From assembly GCA_023433505.1 (NCBI GenBank), contig JAEZCO010000121.1, positions 1-10,922 on the forward strand: DNA of 10,922 nt, given 5' to 3'. Positions 5,851-10,922 of the stretch are shown piece by piece. A program made the position numbers and the translations under genes. A model generated the notes under the pieces. The model had not been told where the DNA came from. It ran no database searches and saw nothing but the letters and a program-made list of their open reading frames with translations. Each line of letters opens with the position of its first letter. Position 1 is the first letter of the stretch. Origin of the DNA: Bacillota bacterium. Lineage in GTDB: Bacteria; Bacillota; Clostridia; Acetivibrionales; DTU013.

Positions 5851-6399
5851 TTACTTCAGACCATTTATCCAATCCTGTGCCTTTATTACCTTGCTGAACC
5901 TCATCGCCTGTGTAACAAGAATAGCCCTGTGCAATTCCTCCGCCGTCACAGAACCGGCATAGTTCGATATCTGGAGGGTGCCCGTTGCATCCGATAAAAA
6001 CTCAACGGCAAATCCCAGGTGAAGAGCCTGCCGTGCTGTCGTATCGCAGCACATTTGCGTCATGTAGCCGGAAATGACAACAGTGTCTATCCCCTGCTCC
6101 CTTAGCCAGCTCTCCAGATCGGTACCCGTAAAGCTCCCAGGTAATGCCTTTTCAACATAATGCTCATATTTCCTGGCTGCTATTTCCGGATGAAGACTCC
6201 ACTCCGCGCTTCCCTTCCTAAAGGTTTTGGAATTTTCCTGAGGGGTTGTATGCTGTACGACTACAACAGGAATCTTATGCGCAAGCGCAGAATCCATAAC
6301 CTTCAGCAGGTTCTGAAAGCTATTTTCAGGATAGGACACGGGGAGCTGTCCGGTAAAATATTCATTTTGCACGTCAATGACCAGTAATGCACGTTTCAT
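5851..6399 (-). CDS. Isochorismatase-family cysteine hydrolase
   Basis: Cytoplasmic hydrolase of the isochorismatase/nicotinamidase fold, 182 residues from the ATG at 6397-6399. The triad is visible: Asp9 (LLVIDVQNEYF), Lys84 (VEKALPGSF) and Cys117 (GYMTQMC, followed by CDTTARQA). The single-domain length fits stand-alone members such as YcaC, YecD or nicotinamidases, not the EntB fusion. The metal-binding residues expected in true nicotinamidases (D-x-H after the first strand) are not obvious, so nicotinamide is unlikely as substrate, and the real one is unknown. A TTG two codons upstream (6403-6405) is a possible alternative start: AAGG lies 6 bases before it and 12 before the ATG. The ATG is preferred because family proteins start MKRALLVIDVQ. 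It precedes the VanZ gene in a probable two-gene unit. Confidence 0.88.
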   Translation of the reverse strand: MKRALLVIDVQNEYFTGQLPVSYPENSFQNLLKVMDSALAHKIPVVVVQHTTPQENSKTFRKGSAEWSLHPEIAARKYEHYVEKALPGSFTGTDLESWLREQGIDTVVISGYMTQMCCDTTARQALHLGFAVEFLSDATGTLQISNYAGSVTAEELHRAILVTQAMRFSKVIKAQDWINGLK

Positions 6400-6520
6400 A
6401 GCCAACCACTGCCTTTCTCCGAAGAATCTTTTAACAATTTCTTATTCCCACCATTTGACGATAAAACACGAAATAAAGTTCGCCAGTCACAGACTGAAAT
6501 ATACCTTCCCATAGAAGTTT

Positions 6521-7159
6521 CTAAACTATTGAAAACACTTCATCCATGCTCTTCAAATCCTTGCCTCTGGGCACATATGCGGGGAACCCTATAGGAATAA
6601 GGCTCAGAAACTTTTGCTCCGGCGGTATATTGAGAATCTCATTGATATCCTCTCCCGCAATGGCGGGCTCATTCATCCAGCAAGCTCCATAGCCGCTTTC
6701 GTGGGCGGCAAGCAAAAGGTTTTGAACGGCCGCTCCGATAGATAATATGTCCGGATAGGCAAACAGCTTCATTATCCCTTCATGGTCATACCCCTTCTCC
6801 TCCAAAGCAGATATTACTGTCGGATCATAAAATTCCAAATGTGTCATAAACACGGCAACAACCACCGGGGCATTCACAAAAAAGGTGATCATTTTTGCTT
6901 TAGAAACCCTATATTGCTCTGATATTTCATCCTCCTTTATGCTTAAAGCCTCATCCATCCTGTTTATGACAGCCTTTGCAATTTTCTCGATGACCGCCTT
7001 ATCCTTAACGGCGACAAAACGCCAGCATTGACTGTTGCACCCGCTGGGGGCCGTAACTGCTGCTTTTATCAGCCTTTCAACTTCCTCTGTGGGTATATCC
7101 CTGTCCTCAAATTTTCTTATGCTTCTTCTTGTAGAAGCCAAATCATAAAAGCTATTCAT
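6521..7159 (-). CDS. Nitroreductase-family FMN oxidoreductase
   Basis: Flavin-dependent NAD(P)H oxidoreductase of 212 residues, the usual size of the family, working as a homodimer in the cytoplasm in characterised members. The FMN-binding features are present: RRSIRKF at 11-17, APSGCNSQCWRF at 37-48, and the C-terminal QNLLLAAHESGYGACWM (146-162) followed by PIGFPAYVPRGKDL (189-202), with the basic residues that hold the FMN phosphate. The physiological substrate cannot be read from sequence; nitroaromatics, quinones and flavins are all known for relatives. GGAG lies 7 bases before the ATG. It is transcribed divergently from the alpha/beta hydrolase, sharing a 151-base region that holds promoters for both. 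A 115-base gap separates it from the isochorismatase-family gene downstream. Confidence 0.9.
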   Translation of the reverse strand: MNSFYDLASTRRSIRKFEDRDIPTEEVERLIKAAVTAPSGCNSQCWRFVAVKDKAVIEKIAKAVINRMDEALSIKEDEISEQYRVSKAKMITFFVNAPVVVAVFMTHLEFYDPTVISALEEKGYDHEGIMKLFAYPDILSIGAAVQNLLLAAHESGYGACWMNEPAIAGEDINEILNIPPEQKFLSLIPIGFPAYVPRGKDLKSMDEVFSIV

Positions 7160-7195
7160 CCAATCACTCCACCTATCTATAATTGCCTCGTTATA

Positions 7196-7204
7196 AGTAT
7201 ACCA
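7196..7204 (-). promoter_or_regulatory. Extended -10 element upstream of the nitroreductase gene
   Basis: On the minus strand, TGG followed by TATACT (7196-7201) gives an extended -10 box, TGGTATACT, about 37 bases before the ATG. The -35 region is weak. An alternative is TTGCAT (7237-7242), 17 bases, TATAAA (7214-7219). Either would give a short leader. Confidence 0.35.
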
Positions 7205-7245
7205 TGGAACACGTTTATAAAGTACTCAAGAATTCAATGCAATCC

Positions 7246-7275
7246 TTGAAACTTAAGCTATATTATGGATATAAA
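7246..7275 (+). promoter_or_regulatory. Sigma-A-like promoter for the alpha/beta hydrolase gene
   Basis: TTGAAA (7246-7251; 5/6), 18 bases, TATAAA (7270-7275; 5/6). The predicted start near 7282 leaves about 29 bases before the ATG, which carries AAAAGGGGG (7293-7301). A second TATAAT (7287-7292) has no fitting -35. Confidence 0.5.
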
Positions 7276-7310
7276 AAGTAATATACTATAATAAAAGGGG
7301 GTACACGCAG

Positions 7311-8135
7311 ATGAAACATACTACTTTTGAATTTACTGCAGGAGACAATCTTCAGCTCTTTTACCAAAAATGGTACGCTGAAAACGAAAAAGCCCTGGTA
7401 TGCCTTATTCACGGTTTAGGCGAGCATGGCGGCTGCTACGGCACTCTGGCCGAATACCTGTCGGGAAAGGGCTATTCCCTTGCAGTCCTTGATTTAAGAG
7501 GCCACGGCCGTTCAAAAGGAAAGAGAGGCCACGCTCCCTCTTACGAAATACTTATGGATGACATCCGCCGGTTCATCTCCCGGGCATCCGGCGACTCAGC
7601 CAATTTGCCCTGCTTCCTCTACGGACACAGCATGGGTGGAAACCTGGTCCTGAACTACTGCCTAAGGCAGAATGCAAAGCTGGCAGGAGTCATTGCAACA
7701 GGGCCATGGCTGAAGCTTGCTATTGAGCCGCCCCGGTATAAATACCTTCTTTCGCGTTTACTGAACGTCATCTATCCTTCCTTGACAATGAACAACGGAC
7801 TTGATTCCGGCAAGCTGTACCGTACGGAAAATAAGACAGAGGATTATTTCAAGGACCCGCTTTTCCACAATTACATTTCCGCGAGGCTTTTTACCATTAT
7901 CCGTGAAGCAGGCCTTTGGGCGCTGGTTCATGCGGCTGAGGCGAAAACTCCGCTTCTGATCATGCACGGAGGCGAAGACAGGGTCACTTCGGCTGAAGCC
8001 AGTAAGGAATTCGCCGGGAAGGCGCCGGAAAGTACCCTGAAAATCTGGGATGGCTTTTATCATGTGCTTCAGAATGAACCCCTCCACGAGGACGTTTTCA
8101 AATATGCCGGGGAATGGATGGACCAGCGCCTGTAG
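7311..8135 (+). CDS. Alpha/beta hydrolase, monoacylglycerol lipase-like
   Basis: Serine hydrolase of 274 residues in the Hydrolase_4 / lysophospholipase branch. Its bacterial and human relatives cleave monoacylglycerols or lysophospholipids. There is no signal peptide, so it is cytoplasmic or peripheral to the membrane. Catalytic parts in order: HGLGEHGGCY (34-43, oxyanion loop), DLRGHGRSKGKRGH (61-74, typical of monoacylglycerol lipases), the nucleophile elbow GHSMGG with Ser107, Asp223 in LLIMHGGEDRVTS, and His251 in DGFYHVLQNEP. The cap region (about 130-195) is helical and Tyr/Leu-rich, as expected for a lipid substrate. AAAAGGGGG precedes the ATG by 9 bases. The gene is convergent with the acetyltransferase gene 26 bases downstream, and no terminator hairpin is visible between them. 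Confidence 0.9.
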   Translation: MKHTTFEFTAGDNLQLFYQKWYAENEKALVCLIHGLGEHGGCYGTLAEYLSGKGYSLAVLDLRGHGRSKGKRGHAPSYEILMDDIRRFISRASGDSANLPCFLYGHSMGGNLVLNYCLRQNAKLAGVIATGPWLKLAIEPPRYKYLLSRLLNVIYPSLTMNNGLDSGKLYRTENKTEDYFKDPLFHNYISARLFTIIREAGLWALVHAAEAKTPLLIMHGGEDRVTSAEASKEFAGKAPESTLKIWDGFYHVLQNEPLHEDVFKYAGEWMDQRL

Positions 8136-8161
8136 AATATGCGTATGCGGAGCCTTGGAAG

Positions 8162-8626
8162 CTATCTCCGGCTGCGGTCATTTCCAAGATCCTTCTGCAT
8201 TTTATAGTGGGGAATTGTAACTTCTATGAACTCCTCCCCCACTGTTTTATACTTCAGCTTCTCATAGAAGCCGACAGCCGTCTTCCTGGAATTAAGCACG
8301 ATCCGGCCAAAACCGTTTTTTTCTGCAAACCGCTCCGCATAATTCACTAATCCCGAACCTATGTTGTTCCCCCTGCAGCGTTCATCAACAGCCACCTGGC
8401 GCATTTTTACTTCGTTAGCGCCATGTGCAGTCAAAACAAGTACGCCGGCCAATATACCGTCTTTAAAACACCCTATGTGCCAATCGTTTTTTTCTTTCTC
8501 AAGATCGTCGTTATATATGCTTAACCCTAAAGGCTTTCTTAACACTCTATCTCTGAGGGCCAATTCTTCATCGTATTCGGATGTTGCGCATTGTATCAGT
8601 CTTATATCAAAGTTATCCATTATCAT
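8162..8626 (-). CDS. GNAT-family N-acetyltransferase, YjcF/ElaA-like
   Basis: Acetyl-CoA-dependent acyltransferase of 154 residues, the whole protein being one GNAT domain. Motif A is MRQVAVDERCRGNNIGSGLVNYAE (75-98), with the pyrophosphate loop at 85-92, where the usual central Gly is Asn88. The late part, FYEKLKYKTVGEEFIEVTIPHYKM (120-143), is typical of the YjcF/ElaA group, in which the substrate is generally unknown. The reading frame is open for 18 further codons upstream, but AGGAGG (8636-8641) lies 9 bases before the ATG at 8624-8626, which settles the start. A promoter candidate and a 16-bp palindrome lie directly upstream. Confidence 0.9.
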   Translation of the reverse strand: MIMDNFDIRLIQCATSEYDEELALRDRVLRKPLGLSIYNDDLEKEKNDWHIGCFKDGILAGVLVLTAHGANEVKMRQVAVDERCRGNNIGSGLVNYAERFAEKNGFGRIVLNSRKTAVGFYEKLKYKTVGEEFIEVTIPHYKMQKDLGNDRSRR

Positions 8627-8661
8627 TCCGCTCTTCCTCCTGCATTCACATATATTTCTGA

Positions 8662-8677
8662 ATAAAATATATTTTAT
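8662..8677. promoter_or_regulatory. 16-bp perfect AT palindrome overlapping the acetyltransferase promoter
   Basis: ATAAAATA-TATTTTAT is its own reverse complement. It covers the minus-strand -10 box TAAAAT (8671-8676), placed well for a repressor operator. Such AT-only palindromes can also arise by chance in AT-rich spacers, so binding is unproven. Confidence 0.35.
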
Positions 8678-8699
8678 CATATCAAACCGGTGATATAAA
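8671..8699 (-). promoter_or_regulatory. Candidate promoter for the acetyltransferase gene
   Basis: On the minus strand TTTATA (8694-8699; 4/6), 17 bases, TAAAAT (8671-8676; 5/6). The predicted start near 8664 gives a leader of about 38 bases containing the strong AGGAGG site. Confidence 0.45.
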
Positions 8700-8826
8700 T
8701 CCCGCTTTTCCTGCTGGGTCCCTTGAAATTTAATGAAATACGACTGGAATATCGAAGCGTAGTGTGTTACTATATTTCTCGGAGTAATGAATATCAGAAT
8801 CTATAAGAAAACAGGACGAAGGACAA

Positions 8827-9705
8827 ATGAACAATTTACCGGAAAATGCACAGGCTACACTAAAAGGCGATATAAAAATCCTTGTCGAAAAAGTACATAT
8901 CGAAGGCAACGGCGTAATTCTTCTTACAGGCCCATCCGGCTGCGGTAAGGGAGAAATTGCAAAAGCCTTGCGCAAGTTTTTATCCATTCCCGAAGATAAA
9001 CATCTTTCCATGGGAGACATTCTGAGAAAAACAATCGACAAAGCCAATGAAGACCCCGGCTTCCGGCGGATACTGGAAGAAAAATACTGCATCAGCGACA
9101 ATAATTCAATTTTTGACCCTGAAAAAAACCGTCCCGAGATCATTAGCAAAGCGCATGGCTACAAAGAGGAAATGCGTATTTTTTTTGACCGGTCCCAAGA
9201 TTATTTTTCGCAGCTGGATTGGCTCAAGTTCTGCGTATCCAATGGCCTGCTGGTCCCCGACGAATGGACGGAAAAAATAATGGAAGCGTTATTTGAAAAT
9301 TCCTCCGAATTAAAGCAGGGAATACTTATCCTTGACGGCTATCCAAGGACGGTGGTTGCTGCGGAATACCTGCTGAAGGCATTCAACCGGCTGGGAATAC
9401 CCATTATAAAAGTCCTGCACCTCTTCATCACCAAAGAACAAATGAGCTACCGGGCCCTCAGCAGAAAAAGGACCGACGATACCCAGGAAAGCCTGGAAAG
9501 AAGATACCAGTTCTACATTGACAAGGTTCAGCCCTGCATCGACTACTTGAAATCCTGCCTCGGCAGCGAGATGGTGACATTAATCGACGCACACCAGCCG
9601 GTTTCTGAAAACGGTCATCTGGATATCGAGGCGTCCATTCATCAGGTTATAATAAGCGTAATGCAGGCATTGGGCCTGCCGGGCTATCTTCTTGATTTGA
9701 AGTAA
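8827..9705 (+). CDS. Adenylate kinase-like nucleoside monophosphate kinase, atypical
   Basis: P-loop kinase of 292 residues, predicted to move phosphate from a nucleoside triphosphate to a monophosphate. Adenylate-kinase signatures appear in order: P-loop GPSGCGKG (35-42), LSMGDILR (60-67, NMP-binding entry), GLLVPDEWTEKIM (140-152), the family signature LDGYPRT (169-175), and a short LID with Arg209, Arg213, Arg215 and Arg225/226 around SRKRTDDTQESLERR. It differs from housekeeping Adk (about 214 residues) by an N-terminal extension of about 27 residues and an insertion of about 50 residues between GDILR and GLLVP, rich in charged and aromatic residues. The LID has no zinc-binding cysteines. 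A paralogue with changed substrate or a regulatory role is likely, and the real adk should lie elsewhere with the ribosomal genes. AAGGA ends 3 bases before the ATG and AGGA lies 10 bases before it. Confidence 0.8.
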   Translation: MNNLPENAQATLKGDIKILVEKVHIEGNGVILLTGPSGCGKGEIAKALRKFLSIPEDKHLSMGDILRKTIDKANEDPGFRRILEEKYCISDNNSIFDPEKNRPEIISKAHGYKEEMRIFFDRSQDYFSQLDWLKFCVSNGLLVPDEWTEKIMEALFENSSELKQGILILDGYPRTVVAAEYLLKAFNRLGIPIIKVLHLFITKEQMSYRALSRKRTDDTQESLERRYQFYIDKVQPCIDYLKSCLGSEMVTLIDAHQPVSENGHLDIEASIHQVIISVMQALGLPGYLLDLK

Positions 9706-9710
9706 AACCC

Positions 9711-9733
9711 TCCATCCTGTAATCCGGGATGGA
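9711..9733. repeat. Small inverted repeat after the adenylate kinase-like gene
   Basis: TCCATCC (9711-9717) and GGATGGA (9727-9733) form 7-bp arms with a 9-base loop, 5 bases after the stop codon. There is no T-tract on the plus strand, so it is a poor terminator and transcription may run on into the membrane-protein gene. The rest of the 154-base gap is A-rich with no convincing promoter. Confidence 0.35.
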
Positions 9734-9859
9734 AGCAAAGATCGTTGGTTCAGCGATGCGGCAGCGTATTGCAGGCAAAAAAATCAAAATTAATAAATAC
9801 TCTGAAATAAGCAAATAATCTATGTAAGAAAAGAACCCGGGGCTGAATTTGGAGTATAA

Positions 9860-10744
9860 ATGCAATCTACGTTCTGGACCAACACAATATGGTATGTGCT
9901 TTTAGGCATTGTAACCCTTGTAGAATTGGTTTTCACCATGATCAAGGCCCAAAAGCGCAAACTGACCTTTGCCTTCTTCCTATCCGTTTTAGGCATAACT
10001 TTGCATTATGAACTTATGATCCTGATTTTCTTTAAAGGATACGTCTATTATCCAAAGATAATACAAAATGCCACAACACCGTTTGATGATGTGCTTTCAG
10101 GAAATCTCTTCTCTCAGTTTTCCATAGCGGCAACCCTGCTGTTGGTCACTGTAATGAACTTAAAATATTACTGGTATATCGTGTTCGCCTTGATCTACGG
10201 CGCTATCGAAGAACTCTTTATCGCTTTGGGCATCTATACCCAAAATTGGTACCGTACCTGGATGACCGTACTCATATTGCCTTTCGCATTCTGGCTATCG
10301 AAAAAGATGTATATGGCCATTATAAAGGGAGTAAAACCGATCATCTATTATCTCTATGTCTATTTAGGACTATTCCCGCTGCATATTATCACGATCATAT
10401 GGGGCCTCATGCTGGCTGGATATCTGGAGTACAGCAGAGAGCTGCTTTCTGACCCTATAAGCAGCCGTCATTTCATGGCTATGCTGAATTTTTATATGCT
10501 GCTCATCCCTATGATGCTGATATATTTTTCAAAAATGAAATGGGTGTGGAAGATCCTGCTTATACCCGTTACCTACCTGATTTATTATCTTGGGTGCAAA
10601 CTAAATTTGATTTTGATCAGGGACCAGTGGTTCCCGGCAGTTTCCACCGTAACGATTTTATGGATGTACCTGTCCATCCTGGCCATGGATAAACTATATG
10701 GCGGATTTCAAAGGAGGACGGACCGGCTTTACAGGGCCAGATAG
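9860..10744 (+). CDS. Polytopic membrane protein of unknown function
   Basis: I do not recognise this family with confidence. The 294-residue protein is highly hydrophobic, with about nine possible membrane segments (roughly 9-28, 36-58, 84-101, 104-125, 132-148, 160-188, 206-223, 228-248, 257-275). It is unusually rich in Tyr, Trp and Phe. Conserved-looking charged residues sit inside or next to segments: His49/Glu51 after ITLHYE, Glu117/Glu118 in YGAIEELFIALG, and His175 in FPLHIITIIWG. The C terminus is short and basic (FQRRTDRLYRAR), suggesting a cytoplasmic end under the positive-inside rule. There is no signal peptide, soluble domain or transporter signature. Its layout recalls small Firmicute integral membrane proteins of the CBO0543 kind, but this is only a resemblance. 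GGAG (9851-9854) lies 5 bases before the ATG. It follows the adenylate kinase-like gene by 154 bases and could share its transcript. Confidence 0.75.
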   Translation: MQSTFWTNTIWYVLLGIVTLVELVFTMIKAQKRKLTFAFFLSVLGITLHYELMILIFFKGYVYYPKIIQNATTPFDDVLSGNLFSQFSIAATLLLVTVMNLKYYWYIVFALIYGAIEELFIALGIYTQNWYRTWMTVLILPFAFWLSKKMYMAIIKGVKPIIYYLYVYLGLFPLHIITIIWGLMLAGYLEYSRELLSDPISSRHFMAMLNFYMLLIPMMLIYFSKMKWVWKILLIPVTYLIYYLGCKLNLILIRDQWFPAVSTVTILWMYLSILAMDKLYGGFQRRTDRLYRAR

Positions 10745-10794
10745 CTTCAAGCCGTATCGTTATAATCCAAAATGAAAAAAAGCTCCTGGCCTGT
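10731..10794. repeat. Imperfect inverted repeat spanning the stop codon of the membrane-protein gene
   Basis: ACAGGGCCAG-AT-AGCTT (10731-10747) is nearly complementary to AAGCT-C-CTGGCC-TGT (10780-10794). The only interruptions are one bulged base and a two-against-one internal loop, and 32 bases lie between the arms. It could form a stem at the 3' end of the transcript. No T-tract follows, so it is not a standard terminator. Confidence 0.35.
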
Positions 10795-10838
10795 GAAGGT
10801 TCTTACTCAAGATCGGGTATTAGTTAAATAAAAACAAG

Positions 10839-10875
10839 TACAGGCGGATGCATCATTTTATTGCATCCGCCTGTA
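10839..10875 (-). terminator. 14-bp-arm inverted repeat, probable terminator
   Basis: TACAGGCGGATGCA (10839-10852) and TGCATCCGCCTGTA (10862-10875) are perfect arms around a 9-base loop. On the minus strand the stem is followed by CTTGTTTTTATTT, a fair T-tract, which suits a gene entering from the right. On the plus strand the following TTAATTG is weaker, but it may still end the membrane-protein transcript. Confidence 0.6.
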
Positions 10876-10922
10876 TTAATTGTGGTAGGTTGAAATTATC
10901 AAGCTTGGATTGAAACGCAATA

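Noticed and set aside
8627..8680. 18 extra N-terminal codons for the acetyltransferase
   Set aside because: No ribosome-binding site lies before the upstream ATG, while AGGAGG sits 9 bases before the ATG at 8626. The extra residues do not resemble a GNAT N terminus.
8730..9149. Minus-strand open frame of 139 codons opposite the adenylate kinase-like gene
   Set aside because: It lies antisense to a gene with clear kinase motifs, has no ribosome-binding site and shows no family features.

Overview
The window looks like chromosomal DNA from a Firmicute, most probably an anaerobic Clostridia member. Reasons: purine-rich Shine-Dalgarno sites of AGGAGG/GGAAGGAG type, sigma-A-like promoters, AT-rich intergenic regions with moderately GC-rich genes, and a gene set (membrane-anchored HtrA, VanZ-like protein, clade of Amt and PII without the uridylylation tyrosine) common in that group. 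The genus cannot be named from the sequence. All genes read as intact except the first, which is cut by the window edge.

Left part (1-3172): the 3' five-sixths of a MurA-type enolpyruvyl transferase (+) converges on a membrane-anchored HtrA serine protease (-), with a short GC-rich palindrome between them. A hotdog-fold thioesterase (-) lies upstream of htrA in the same orientation. The MurA has Asp where most MurA enzymes have the fosfomycin-reactive Cys.

Nitrogen module (3173-5235): a 400-base intergenic region leads into amt (ammonium channel) and glnB/glnK (PII), closed by a strong terminator. The amt leader is the most interesting non-coding part. It contains tandem hairpins whose hexanucleotide loops have A at position 1 and G at position 4, the hallmark of RNA targets of ANTAR-domain antiterminators, a class known to be linked to nitrogen genes. 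No canonical intrinsic terminator was found in the leader, so this remains a hypothesis.

Middle part (5236-8626): a VanZ-family membrane protein and an isochorismatase-family hydrolase (both -, closely spaced), and a nitroreductase (-). The nitroreductase is divergent from an alpha/beta hydrolase of monoacylglycerol-lipase type (+), which in turn converges on a GNAT acetyltransferase (-). These look like ordinary single-gene or two-gene units.

Right part (8627-10922): an adenylate-kinase-like P-loop protein (+) with an N-terminal extension and a large insertion in the NMP-binding region, then an unrecognised polytopic membrane protein (+). After that come a 14-bp-arm inverted repeat and a short tail ending in a CRISPR-repeat-like string, which cannot be judged because the window ends there.

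Only one gene-free stretch exceeds 300 bases, 3173-3573, and its content is described in the promoter and leader entries.
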